A stretch of DNA of 64,000 nucleotides. Origin: Camelus bactrianus. Its lineage: Eukaryota; Chordata; Mammalia; Artiodactyla; Camelidae. A program made the translations under genes and the position numbers. The DNA lies in assembly GCF_048773025.1 (NCBI RefSeq), contig NC_133559.1, forward strand, positions 24,768,501-24,832,500, read 5' to 3'. How positions within the stretch are numbered: the stretch's first letter is position 1; the number at the start of each line of letters is the position of its first letter. Shown piece after piece: positions 33,379 through 43,672 of the stretch. Below the pieces are notes generated by a model. That model had not been told where the DNA came from and ran no database searches. It was given only the letters and a program-made list of their open reading frames with translations.

Positions 33379-33801
33379 TGTTAGGATTCTCCAGAGAAAC
33401 AGACCAACACTTCTCTTTCTCCCTCTCAACAGAGAGACAGAGATTTGAGATGATAAGATATTGGCTTATGCAGTTGTGGAGGCTGAGAGAGTCCATAATC
33501 TGTCATCTGTAAGTCAGGGACCCAGGAAAGCTGGGGCAGTCCAAGTCCAAGCCTGAAGGCCCGAGAACCCGGGGAGGCAGGCAGTGATGTAAGTCCCAGT
33601 CTGAGTGCAGGAGAAAATCAGTGTTTCAACAGACCACGTCAGGCCCTCAAGGGAATGGGTGCTGCTCACCTGCAGTAGGGAGGGCGATCTGCTTTGTAAG
33701 TATGGAAACACTCTTACAGACACGCCCCAAATCATGTTTAACTAGATATCTGGGTACCCCGTGACCCAGTCAAGTCTATACATAAAATTAACCATCTCAC
33801 A
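33379..33801 (-). mobile_element. MLT2-type LTR fossil (ERVL family)
   Basis: The plus strand begins TGTTAGGATTCTCCAGAG and ends CATAAAATTAACCATCTCAC, the reverse complement of an MLT2 LTR (TGATGGTTAATTTTATG at one end, TCTCTGGAGAA at the other). Internal blocks such as GGAGGGCGATCTGCTTTG fit as well. No internal ERVL sequence is attached, so it is a solo LTR. It is old and looks broken. Confidence 0.75.
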
Positions 33802-34437
33802 TGTATGTTGGAGTCCAGCAGGGACGACTCTGCCTAACGCTACGGTTGTGAAACTAATTAGCTGCCCTTGCGTGTCTCATTAGCAGGCTTGGCTCGCGCT
33901 CATCATTGTAACCAAGCTTCATGCTATAATTTTTTGAATTCCTCAGCTTTAATTCCACTAAAATTTCAGAATGAAACTGGGACATCATGGATGGCTAACA
34001 AAAGGAAAATAGGTGTGAATGATGTCCTTGACTCATGTTTGAGTCATGTGGATTTTCATTCAACACCATTATCGCTAAAAGTAAATGAATGTGGCTAGCA
34101 TTCACTTAATTGAATTTCTAATCACATGGTTCACTACTGTAAAAAAAAAAAAAAAAAGTGCTCATCCTGCTCAAACCAGGCCCAATACAAATGTGTAATA
34201 AAAATAATTATTCACTAAACTTGTAGTTTGAACATATTCAGCATTATGATTAGACCATTAATGACCTTAAGCAGGCTGGTTATTAATGCCTTCCAAGTTT
34301 TTATAGTTTTATTTTCTCTCTCTGGAAACAATGCTCCTTCCTGTGGCTACTCACTGTCTGTTTTCTTTCCCTTTAGACAGAGGCCCAAGATGAGGTTCCA
34401 AGTTTTGTCAACTGAAGTGTGGTAACCATGTGGGGTG
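33802..34437. other. repeat-poor block, possible conserved non-coding DNA
   Basis: The block has many TAAT-core motifs (GAAACTAATTAGCTGCCC near 33849, TCATTAGCAGG near 33878) and a pair of consensus AP-1 sites at 34029-34046. A 17-base A-run at 34141-34157 marks an internal break. No coding gene is seen. Confidence 0.35.
34029..34046. promoter_or_regulatory. double AP-1 (TRE) site
   Basis: Two perfect TPA-response elements, TGACTCA (34029-34035) and TGAGTCA (34040-34046), are separated by four bases (TGTT). They also form an inverted repeat. AP-1 (FOS/JUN) binds each site. Function here is an inference; no flanking promoter is visible. Confidence 0.5.
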
Positions 34438-34680
34438 ATGGCAGGAGCTCTGAACTTGGTGCTGAGTTTCAGTCCCGGCTACCCCACCTATGAGCCTGTG
34501 ACCTTGTGCAGGTAGCTTGACCACACAGAGCTGTGCAATCTCCTTCATAAAATGGAAATGATGATACCTGCTCTGCCATTGTTCCCTGCGGCTTGTGGTG
34601 AGGCTCAAATGAGATAGTATAGAAAAGTCTTTGTAAAGCACGCAGCACCATAAATCGTAAGGTGTCGTTATTGGCGCTCT
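34438..34680 (+). mobile_element. MIR SINE, near full length
   Basis: AGTCCCGGCTACCCCACC, GTGACCTTGTGCAGGTAGC, TTCATAAAATGGAAATGATG, GAGGCTCAAATGAGATAG and TTTGTAAAGCACGCAGCACC follow the MIR consensus from the tRNA-related head to the 3' part. Confidence 0.85.
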
Positions 34681-34699
34681 CTAGGAACCCAACGTGCTT

Positions 34700-34850
34700 A
34701 AACCCTTGAGTGTATTAAAATCACAAGACTCGCTGGTTTAAAACGTTCATTTTTCTGCCCTGCTCCCCGAGAGTCTAGTTTAGTAGATTCTAGGTGGAGC
34801 TTGGAGGTGTCCATTTTTATCCCTCAACACCACCACCTTCCCCTGCTGTG
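34700..34850 (+). mobile_element. probable MER5A fragment (hAT-Charlie MITE)
   Basis: GTATTAAAATCACAAGACTC, GTTTAAAACGTTCATTTTTC, the TAGATTCTAGGTGGAGCTTG block and TTGGAGGTGTCCATTTTTATC follow the MER5A order loosely. The ends are not clear. Confidence 0.5.
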
Positions 34851-36224
34851 TGGTTTGTGTGTGAATGGTCTAGGGATGGCATTTAGAGAAATACTAATGT
34901 AAGAGTAAAGTAAAACACTTCAGAAGAACTTCAGAAATGGCCCTTCAGAGGAATAAGTTAGGTCCTGACCACTGTGAGTTAAGTATCAGATACTTACTTG
35001 CTTTAAGTAATAAGCTTAAACCAGCTAACGAACTGATGGCTTGTTGGAAGATGTTCCTCCAATGAATTCACTACAGAAAAAGATAACAGTAGAATTGCTC
35101 CTAGAGTTGGATGAAAATAATGGAAAAGACCTTCGTTTTCCACTATACCTTAGCTCCCTCTAATCCTATTTTGGGCCAGTGTTTCTGGCTTCTCCCTTAT
35201 CTGACATGATTTCTGTACTGAATGAATGGCCTCCTTACCATTCTGGGCAGACTAATGGAGTCCTGTCATTTAAACCAGGTTGTGTACTGAGCCATGTGGG
35301 CATGCCACAGGCCAGACGCGTGGGGAGGAAATAAAGCTTCAGAGATTCTGGCAACCACTGGGTTCCAAGATGGGAAGTAAGAGAGCTGTAGTCTCTCAAC
35401 AGCCACAGACTCCAATAAGAGCTATTTTGTCATTCAGAATAGATTGCACAGGGCTAGCCCTGGGCTAAACTATGAAGTCAGTGAAATTGACTTTGATGTT
35501 TGCCTGCTATCTTCACTTCCTGATCACTCTTATTACCCCTGCCTGCTGTCCTGGCCAGGGACTGAGGACCCCCATTTTTGATATCCCACCATGCCCTTTC
35601 TGAGTAGCTGGAACCTGGGAACTTTTTCTTTTCTATGACGACACCCAACCTATCCACTTGGCTCAGTGTCCCTGATGTTAGAGGGGGTAGAGGGGGTGCT
35701 GGGTGGTGAGGCTGAGGGGTGGGACTCTGATTATTTGTATATTTGCATGGAAGTTTAATGTGTCACTTCCCCCAGGTTACTGAGGACTTTCTGGAAAGAT
35801 ATTTTAATTCCAAAGAATAGAAATTCCAGGAATTATAGGCACTTCAGGTAGCCTTGGAGGAGGGGTGGGGGGCAGGGGGTGTTGGTGGAAGAGAAATTCT
35901 CAGGTAGAGCCTTCCCTGAGCCACAACACCCTGGGAAGGGGGTAGTTCCGACCAGCCATGCACATTTCCAAGGGATTTATCTGAGGACTCCATGGCTCCA
36001 TTGTTTGGACTCACCAGTAAAATGCCTCCCTCTAGCCTGCCAGCCTCTGTTTTCCTGAAATAGAGGGGCTATGTGCTTCACTGACCCTCTTAGTAACCAC
36101 ACAGGAAGGGGTTATGTTGTCCCTTGCACAGTGGACCACTGGATCCCTTCAAGGACAGTACAGACTGTGAAGGTTAAATTCATCAATGCCGAGAACTGAC
36201 TGTACTGAACCTGAATTAGTATAT
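34851..36224. other. single-copy DNA, no gene seen
   Basis: No repeat is recognised. A G-rich patch lies at about 35859-35880 with long G-tracts but fewer than four separable ones. No coding frame is convincing. Confidence 0.45.
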
Positions 36225-36690
36225 GATCCTGAATTTAAAAAGAAAAAATACCCCATCTCCAGCAGTGGACCCTGATTAATTCAAGTCAATTAGTGACAAC
36301 CCGGCTTCCTTGCCACAGCGACTGGTTTTATCAAACTAAGCCAATCAGTTCATGGCATTCCCCTGGCTACATCTGACCTAATTAAGGGCAGCGAGAAGTA
36401 AGAAGATGTCAGAGGGTTTCTCGTAAGGGAACTTCATTGTTTTCATGAGGATACTTCTGGATGTCACTCTCTCTCTCTCTCTCTGAAAATTGATCAGGCA
36501 GCATGTATCCATCTTTTTGTTAGCAGCCACCTTGTTCCATGAAGGAGAGCCAGACACAGGATGAAACTGACAGCTAAGGTAAAACAGCCTCTAGAACAAA
36601 ACTGATTCCATGACACCATCATTGAGCTGCTGAATCAAATTATCACTGAAGCCCACCCTACCTCTGGACTTCAAACTATGGGAATATATG
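36225..36690 (+). mobile_element. old interspersed repeat, left part (split)
   Basis: GCCAGACACAGGATGAAACT near 36549, CATTGAGCTGCTGAATC near 36620 and CCTACCTCTGGACTTC near 36657 belong to a common mammalian repeat whose 3' tail (AGTTTGAATTGGGTTTCCTG and CCTAACTGATAC) appears at 37135-37215. The two parts are separated by a hAT-like element inserted later. A (CT)n run lies at 36466-36485. The family name is not certain. Confidence 0.5.
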
Positions 36691-37134
36691 AGTTAGGATT
36701 AGGTTCAGTTGCAAGTAACTGAAAACTCCAGTGACAGTGACTTAAATAAGTTAAAGGGATGTTTCTTTCTCAGGGTGGGGAAAAAAAAAAAAAGCCTAGG
36801 CAGATAGTCCAGGGATAAAAGTCCCTTCCATCTGAAAGACCTGACATCTGAACACATAATTTATTCCTCTGTATTCCAAGATGGCTGCTCCAGCTACTGC
36901 CATCACATCTGAGTCCAGTCAGCAAGAAGAAGAAAAGGGAAAGTCACTTTTCAGAAGATGCACATAACACTGTTTACATGACAGAACTTCATTATATGGC
37001 TACACCTGGCTTCAGGTGTGGTTGAGAAATGTTTTTCTTCTGGGAGGCCATATGCCTGGCTAAAAATTGTGGGTTCTTCTCCTGGTAGAAGGGGGAAATG
37101 AATATTAGGGGATAACTAGCATTCTCAGCCACTG
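36691..37134 (+). mobile_element. hAT-type non-autonomous DNA transposon, second copy
   Basis: TTAGGATTAGGTTCAGTTGC marks the left part and CTCAGCCACTG the right end, with CCAAGATGGCTGCTCCAGC in the middle. It belongs to the same family as 15191-15610. It sits inside an older repeat, which dates it as younger than that repeat. A 12-base A-run at about 36781 is a local change. No transposase is encoded. Confidence 0.55.
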
Positions 37135-37215
37135 TGTATCTTCCTTATTATTTAAGACAGTTTGAATTGGGTTTCCTGTTATTTACAATTAAACACATCC
37201 TAACTGATACAACCC
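37135..37215 (+). mobile_element. old interspersed repeat, right part (split)
   Basis: TTATTATTTAAGACAGTTTG, GGGTTTCCTGTTATTTACAA and ACACATCCTAACTGATAC form the 3' end of the element that starts at 36225. Confidence 0.5.
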
Positions 37216-37324
37216 CATAACCCCCAGCAATTGCCTTCTATCTCCAATCACATGCTGATGGATAAAAATAAAAAGCCCTTCATTGAGAGCATCTCAAGGT
37301 CTTTCCTTGTTTTTCTCCTCAGGC

Positions 37325-37380
37325 TTGGGACAGCACCTGGCACATAGAAGCCCTAGATAAATATTTGCTGAATTGAACAA
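37325..37380 (+). mobile_element. MIR/L2-type 3' end fragment
   Basis: GACAGCACCTGGCACATAGA followed by AGATAAATATTTGCTGAATT is the shared 3' end motif of MIR and L2. It is too short to separate them. Confidence 0.65.
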
Positions 37381-37434
37381 AATTAACTAAGAAGATTCAA
37401 ACAGAGGGAGTTCAATAGGATCTTGGCATAGTGA

Positions 37435-37600
37435 CTCGTCAGCTCTGGCCTTGGGCAAGCCGTAAAACCTTCTGAGCCCCAGCTTCTTAGCCTATAAATG
37501 AGAGAAGTAAAACCTACCTTCAAATATTGTTATAAATATTAGTGATGTATATAAAGTGCTTGGCACAATTCCTGGCACATGCCCACATGGTTGACACACA
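37435..37600 (+). mobile_element. MIR SINE
   Basis: TCAGCTCTGGCCTTGGGCAA, CCTTCTGAGCCCCAGCTTC, CCTATAAATGAGAGAAG and GCTTGGCACAATTCCTGGCA follow MIR order. The head is missing. Confidence 0.75.
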
Positions 37601-38549
37601 CACCATGTATATGAATGTTTAAAAAATCCTTACACATTTTGAAGGAAGCCTGAAGTTGAGAAAAGAGGGATTTGGGCAGTGTTTCAAACACCCACGGACT
37701 CTTCTGGATATTATTCATTCTTAGGAAAATATGACTGCTGAGTTCAAAGGAAAGAATACTTGGAAGAGATTTTTCATTAACACTCTGAAGCCTTCTTAGA
37801 TATCAAATAGTTATTTAGTGAGTAAAGTGTGAATGAATCAGAACATATGTATGGAATTTATCTTGGAACCCTGGGTGTGTAAAACCTAACCTCAAAATGT
37901 GCTTTGCATGCTCTCGCTGTCCAAAGGCTGGAAAAACAGCATGACATTCTGCTGAACCCGGAATGACCTTGAACTCAGCAAAAAGGCCAAATTGGTGGAA
38001 GGATCCCAGGTCACTTTTCAGGGTCTTTACCATGTCAAGGGATATGCAACCCACTGGGACTTGGGACCTTTGGGGTTTGTTTTCTTTGGTTTGACTCGGA
38101 AGGCTGAGGGAGAAAACAGAATCGTCCTCTTTGTCCTCCAGTCAAGGTCTGAAAACAAAGATAGAAATGTCACTCCTGTGAAGATGGCCTCTTACAACAA
38201 TTCTCTCACAGATATGGAGAGAATTCAGAGTTAGCTTTTAAGTCAAAGCATAGATAAAGGTTTTTGTAAGAGGAGCAGAAAGACAAGAGTAAAGGGGATT
38301 TTGTTATGTTGACGGTGATCTGCGGTTTCTCCTCCCATGTTGGAGACGAGGGGGCTGCACCTCAAAGAAAAAGCTGTTCTCAGCAGGGTGGGCAGTGAGC
38401 TTGCAGAGGAGGGACTGCAAGGCAAGTGTCTCGTTCCATAGTTCAGTAAACTGTGGCAAGAAAAATGTTTAAAATACAAGAAAAAAAGTTTTAAAAGCTA
38501 TTTGCAAGGGCAGCATATTGGTTTTAAAGGGTTGCTAGTGTTTTAGAGC
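37601..38549. other. single-copy DNA, no gene seen
   Basis: No repeat is recognised. An extended nuclear-receptor half-site in reverse (TGACCTTGA) lies at 37964-37972. Short frames at 37815-38234 have no relatives. Confidence 0.45.
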
Positions 38550-38700
38550 GTGCGAGATGCTTTCACACACGCACTCTCACCTGACCTACATTAACACAGG
38601 ACGGCATGAAGCCCACTCTCTCCGATTTTGCAGAGGAGGGAACAGAGGCTAAGTGATTTGTGAGGCAGAACTGCTCAGAGGTGTGCTGACTCCAAACACA
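38550..38700 (-). mobile_element. MIR SINE, antisense
   Basis: CTCCGATTTTGCAGAGGAGG, GAACAGAGGCTAAGTGATTT and GAGGCAGAACTGCTCAGAGG follow reverse-complement MIR. The upstream 38550-38620 part fits less well. Confidence 0.65.
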
Positions 38701-38847
38701 CTTCTCTTTCTGCTCTGCACCTGGGCATGTCAGCGGCAAAATCATCTTGTTTCTTTTTAAAAAGAAGGAGGAAATGCTAATTTGTTGCTCTGATATCATC
38801 ATCTCCATTTGCTGACTATCTTTAGGGTAAAAAGTCCCCTTTTAAGT

Positions 38848-39412
38848 GAGATACACTCCAATGTTCACTGTAATAGCAGCAGCATTTACAGTAGCCAGGA
38901 CATGGAATCAGCCTAAGTGTCATCAACGGATGACTGGATAAAGGAGATATGGTACATATATACAATGGAATACTACTCAGCCACAAAAAAGAATACAATA
39001 ATGCCATTTGCAGCAACATGGATGGACCTGGAGATCGTCATACTAAGTAAAGTAAGTCAGAAAGAGAAAGAAAAATACCATTTTATATCCCTTATGTATG
39101 GAATCTAAAAAGATGACACAAATTAACTTATTTACAAAACAGAAACAGACTCACAGACATAGCAAACAAACTTATGGTTACCAGGGGAAAAAGCAGGGGG
39201 GAGGAATAAACTGGTAGTTCGAGATTTGCAGATACTAACAACTATATCTAAAATAGACAAACAGCAAGGTCCTACTGTATAGCACAGGGAACTATATTCA
39301 ATACCTTGTAACAGGCTGTAATGAAAATAATATGAAAAACAACATAAGTATAAATGAATCACTAGAAACTAACACAACATTGTAAATCAACTATAATTTT
39401 AAAAAAATAAAA
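38848..39412 (+). mobile_element. LINE-1 3' end, camelid/cetartiodactyl type
   Basis: The sense landmarks run CAACGGATGACTGGATAAAG, ACAATGGAATACTACTCAGC, GCAGCAACATGGATGGACCT, CTTATGGTTACCAGGGG and TACTGTATAGCACAGGGAAC, ending with AACATTGTAAATCAACTA and an A-rich tail. It is about 565 bp, 5'-truncated, and includes the last codons of ORF2 with no intact frame. Target duplications are not clear. Confidence 0.95.
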
Positions 39413-39969
39413 TGAGATGGAAACGTTTCTGGATTTTTGTTTACGAGGAGGTTACTGATGCTCTGCCTCTGGCCTCTGGCCTCTGTCCTGCTGAACATAG
39501 GAGAGGGTCCGTTCTGACTCTGCCTCAGCCCTTCTGCTCTGGTCTCCCTCCCACGTCCCTCACTCAGCCCTTCTGGCGGCCACCCCGCTGGCAGGCGGGC
39601 TGGGGTGGGGCACAGTAGGCTCCCGAGGGCGCCTTCAGCCACCGCAAACTACCCAAGACTCAAGTTGATGTCAAATGCCAAAATGTCTTGTCACAACTGT
39701 TGATGAGTTCTAACAGATGGGCTCTAACCCCTGTCGAGCTGATCTTCCCTCTAGATTGACTGAGAGTAGAAACTATCCCATCTTTTTCAAAGGACAGTTG
39801 ATGTTGCTGGATAGCTGGTCAAAACATTAAGCTCTTTTCCTAACAAATGGCAGGGCTGGGGCTCTGTCCAAACTAGACTTGGGCATACTGACCACTGATT
39901 GGCACATTTTCGCCTCTTAGTGATACTGATCTTTTCTTGGCTTTTAATTATGTTAATTATGTTAATCAG
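39413..39969. other. single-copy DNA, no gene seen
   Basis: The first 0.25 kb is C-rich and has frames on both strands without family resemblance. The remainder is AT-rich. ATTATGTTA is tandemly repeated near 39947-39964. Confidence 0.45.
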
Positions 39970-40200
39970 AACCAGTGATGTGCTGGAGCTGGCTTGTGCC
40001 AGCTCACAAGAGGTGATCCTTAAATTTCAGGATTTTTTGAGCCGATTTGTTAAAAGCAACCATGATAACAAACTCAATTATATAAACTTATGATTAAATT
40101 GTATCAAAAACAAATGTAATAAATACTCAAAATGTATCACTTCCTAATCACTTTACTCCTTTTTAAAAACTAACGTATAATATCTATGCTCTTGAGATTC
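39970..40200. mobile_element. probable ancient repeat, family not assigned
   Basis: GAGCTGGCTTGTGCCAGCTC (an 8-bp inverted repeat at 39986-40005), GGTGATCCTTAAATTTCAGG, TTTTTTGAGCCGATTTGTTA and ACAAACTCAATTATATAAAC are a motif order I recall from a mammalian-wide repeat. I cannot name it. Confidence 0.4.
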
Positions 40201-40488
40201 TTTAGGCTGATGGTACCCGTCTGGTGGAAGCACCACGAAGTGGTGTGCAGCTGTGTTCCTCATCCCACCTCCACGTTTGGTCATGTCACACTGGTAGCTT
40301 GAAACCCACCCTGGAGGGAGTATTTACCCCACAGAAATCGGAAAATAGAGAACAGTATAAATCAGAACTTCTTTATTTTAGGGAGGTTTTTTTTCTTTCT
40401 TTTTTTTTTTAATGCACTTACCAGCACTCCACTGAGCAGAACCAGCTGTAGATCTGGCAACATAAACATATCAAGGTCACTGTTCTTA

Positions 40489-40755
40489 GACACGGACTCA
40501 CAGACATTGAAAACAAACTTCTGGTTACCAAAGGGGAAGGGATAAATTAGGAGTTTGGGATTAGCAGATACAAACTACTATATATAAAATAGGTAAACAA
40601 CAAGGTCCTACTGTATAGCACAGGGAACTATATTCAATAGCTTGTAATAACTTATAATGAAAAAGAATACATGTATGTATAACTGAATCATTATGCTGTA
40701 CACCAGAAACTAACACAACATTGTAAGTCAACTATGCTTCAATTAAAAAAGAAAA
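40489..40755 (+). mobile_element. young, short LINE-1 with intact target duplication
   Basis: A perfect 12-bp duplication, TCACTGTTCTTA, flanks it at 40477-40488 and 40756-40767. The sense L1 tail is clear: CTTCTGGTTACCAAAGGGG, GGTCCTACTGTATAGCACAG and AACACAACATTGTAAGTCAA, with an A-rich end. Only 267 bp were inserted. Confidence 0.97.
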
Positions 40756-40767
40756 TCACTGTTCTTA

Positions 40768-42524
40768 ATGCCCTAGCAAAATCTTGCTTGAAATTCCTAG
40801 CAAATCCAGGAGTAGCAAGAATGACCTCGAAGGACCAAGTGAGGGTTAAGTAGAGTAAAACCAAAGTGCACTGGGAGCCACCCTCTTCCTCCTTCTTTTA
40901 ATATGGATCTCAATGGCCGACACCACTTTTAGATAACATAGACATACCAGCTGCCAAAATCAACCACCAGTACAGTCCTCTTATCAAAAAGTAGAAAGAA
41001 AATAGTGCTGGCGGCTATCCATTTTTGAAAAGAAAGGTTTACCCTCAGCCACCAAAGGTGTTACACAGAGAATGCTATCTTGGGCAGGCAGCCCCAGCAT
41101 TTAAATGGTTAATATCAAACAAGTGCATGCGTGCCTTCAGGCCCTTCCCTGGTACTTTTGTGTCTAATTTGTCCCAGCAGACACATAGGGAATAAACTGC
41201 TCTGGTGGCCCAGAGGAAGGGAGCCACTCTCCTGACTGGTGAGTTTGGAGGATGAATGGGGGTAGGGGGTGCCTAGTCCCTTCTTCTCTCTCTCTCTCCC
41301 CCTTGGGAGCAAGTTCCCATTAGGGACCAGATGTTCTCAGTCCTTCCTTGTCCCACTTCTTACAGAAGCCTGTGCTGGCCAGGTATTGCCTACAATGGGG
41401 TGGGAAAGCCTGCCTGATTCTGGGGCTCAGACCTGGCAAACTTACTTGTCCACAAACACTGGGCTTATCTCCTACAAGCAGATTATTTTTGCTCCCATTT
41501 GCTTTACCCCTTTGTCTTATTTCTCAATTGATTCAGAACCCAGCAGGAAAGAGGGTATTAACTTCAGGATCTCTCTAACCCACTAACAGGCAGGGCTGAG
41601 ATGGCTCAGAACTCAGTCTTCCAAGGACGTTACAAAGACATTTCTATGGCTCTGGTGAGAAGCTGTTGACACTTGCCCACAATATCTTTCATGTTCAAGT
41701 ATTTGAATGTTCTGCTATATAGAAGTCTGGCATCTCAGTGAAGCCCTGGCTTATGTTGGCCCACCTCCAAAAATTATTCTTTAAGAAAATCTTAGCTTTT
41801 TTTCAGGCATATCCCCCACTCACAGAGCAGCTCCAGGCAAGGATGGGGAGGCCTTTGATCAAGACAGGGCTCCTGGCCAGGCTCTTTAAAGTTTCACAAC
41901 TGAGCGTTAACCCTCCCAACCTGCCCACCTGGGTTTCAAAGCAAATGCTCTGCTCTTAAGGACAGTAAAGAATTCCTGAGTTCCAGATCTCACTAGAGAA
42001 GGCAATTTTGAATTGTTTGCCATCCTGATTTTCTGAGAAACCCAGGGAGATCATCTTATTTAGGGCAAATAGTTTAATATGTGCTATAGGAACGTTTATG
42101 AAGATTATCTGGATGAAATTGACAAGTGACTATTCCTACTGCATTTGCTATGGAGCTCTCACTGAAGGTACGATTCAGAGCATCCTTCAAAAACTTCTGT
42201 GTGGTTACCCAAGAGAGGAATGTCTCAGATCTTTGTGCTAGGGAAAATTTGTCTCCCTCGAGATGAATGAAATCTTCTTCTCAGATGATAACTGAAGTAC
42301 CACTTTCCCTATTTGTCTTGACTTTAAGGAGGCCACAGCCAAGCCTCAGCCTTCAAGCTCAATCACAGACACTCTACTGACCCTTATGGTTGGGATATCT
42401 GCCTTCACCTCTTACTCGTGCTCTCTCCCCTGTATTCTCTCTTTTATTAATTTTGATATATTTATTCTCTCTTAAGGTCATTTTGAAATTCCTTTGTGAA
42501 GAAGCGAGATATAACCAAAAAATT
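40768..42524. other. single-copy DNA, no gene seen
   Basis: No repeat is recognised over about 1.75 kb. The longest frames (105 codons at 41269-41586, 76 at 41348-41578) overlap and have no relatives. Confidence 0.45.
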
Positions 42525-42745
42525 TAAAAGACTCAGTGATTGCTTGCGTTTGGCAGGGTGGGGAGTGGTCTGTGGGGGGTGGGGAGACAACTGCAGAAGG
42601 ACATGAGGGAACTTTGGGGGGTAATGGAATTTCTATATTTTGATTGTAGAAGAGGTTGCCTGCGTTACATGCATTTGTCAAAATTCATTGAACTGAATGC
42701 TTGAAACAGTGCATTTTATTGTAAGTAAATTAAACCTCAATAGTG
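42525..42745 (+). mobile_element. old LINE-1 (L1ME) 3' end
   Basis: GGAATTTCTATATTTTGATTG near 42626, GCATTTGTCAAAATTCATTG near 42670 and CATTTTATTGTAAGTAAATT near 42711 match the sense L1ME 3' end. A G-rich patch at 42557-42586 lies within it. Confidence 0.75.
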
Positions 42746-42784
42746 TTAATTGATTTGTCCAACTAATATTATGTTTCTTTTACC

Positions 42785-43385
42785 TGTAGGCACTTTGCAT
42801 GGTGCTGGGCAGAGAGAGATTGCTCACAGTTGTGTTCACTGACAAGGGTACCTGGCCAATTGGTCGGAAGGGCTGAAAGCCAGCCCATGCCTGGCTCACC
42901 AAGCCAGGTGCCCAGCAAGGGGCTGGGTCTTCTCAGAGGAAGACGGAGCCTTTTCTGTTTTGGAAAAGGCATTATATGTACATGGATTCCTGGAAGTCTG
43001 GTTCTGAAGAGACAGTGAGAAAGAATATAGACAATTGCCTGCCCTTGTGGAGCTTGTGGTCTAGGGGGAGAGGGTTCCAACAAGCCAGTAAACATAACAA
43101 TAAATTGTTATAAGCTCTGCATAGAAGGAAATAGCATGACATAACGGAGAGCGTCAGGCTTGGGGAGATCCTGGAGCTCAGTCGTCAGGAAAGACTTCTT
43201 AGAAGATGACATTTCGGCTGAGGCCCAAGTGATGAGAAGCAGCCAACCTTGCAGAGTGTGGGAGGAAAACATCCCAGGCAGAGGGAACAGCAAAAGCAAT
43301 TTCTTGGGGGCAGAACTTGGCCTATTCATGGATCAGAGAGAAGGCTACTGAGCATGTAACAAGCAAACTGGAGAGAGGCACAGGG
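42785..43385 (+). mobile_element. L2 LINE 3' region
   Basis: GTAGGCACTTTGCATGGTGC, TGCCCTTGTGGAGCTTGTGG, GGTTCCAACAAGCCAGTAAA, GGAAAGACTTCTTAGAAGAT and CATCCCAGGCAGAGGGAACA occur in L2 order across about 600 bp. It is very diverged and non-coding. Confidence 0.7.
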
Positions 43386-43609
43386 GTCAATAACGTAACC
43401 AATCTTCAGAATGTTACACATAAACCCTGAGAAATGGTTCAGAACACCAACTGCACCACAAAACACTTTATTTCTCATAGATCTGAGGGTTGCGAGACAC
43501 TATATAGATAAGATAGTCAGTCCTTCAGTTTTCCCCTGTGACAAATACAAAAAGCAAGGCCCAGCCCACTCTGATAACTGATGGCGCAAAATAGGATTAG
43601 AACTGAGGC

Positions 43610-43672
43610 TTGGCTTCAATTCAATTCAGCGAACGTTTACTGATTGCCCACCACGTGTCAGGTCCTGTTTTC
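43610..43672 (+). mobile_element. L2 fragment
   Basis: TCAATTCAGCGAACGTTTAC followed by TGATTGCCCACCACGTGTCA matches the widespread L2/MIR-type motif ending with a CACTGTTCTAGG-like element. The fragment is short. Confidence 0.55.

Noticed and set aside
42557-42586. Possible G-quadruplex
   Set aside because: The middle loop is about ten bases, beyond the usual limit, and the sequence is part of an old L1 tail.
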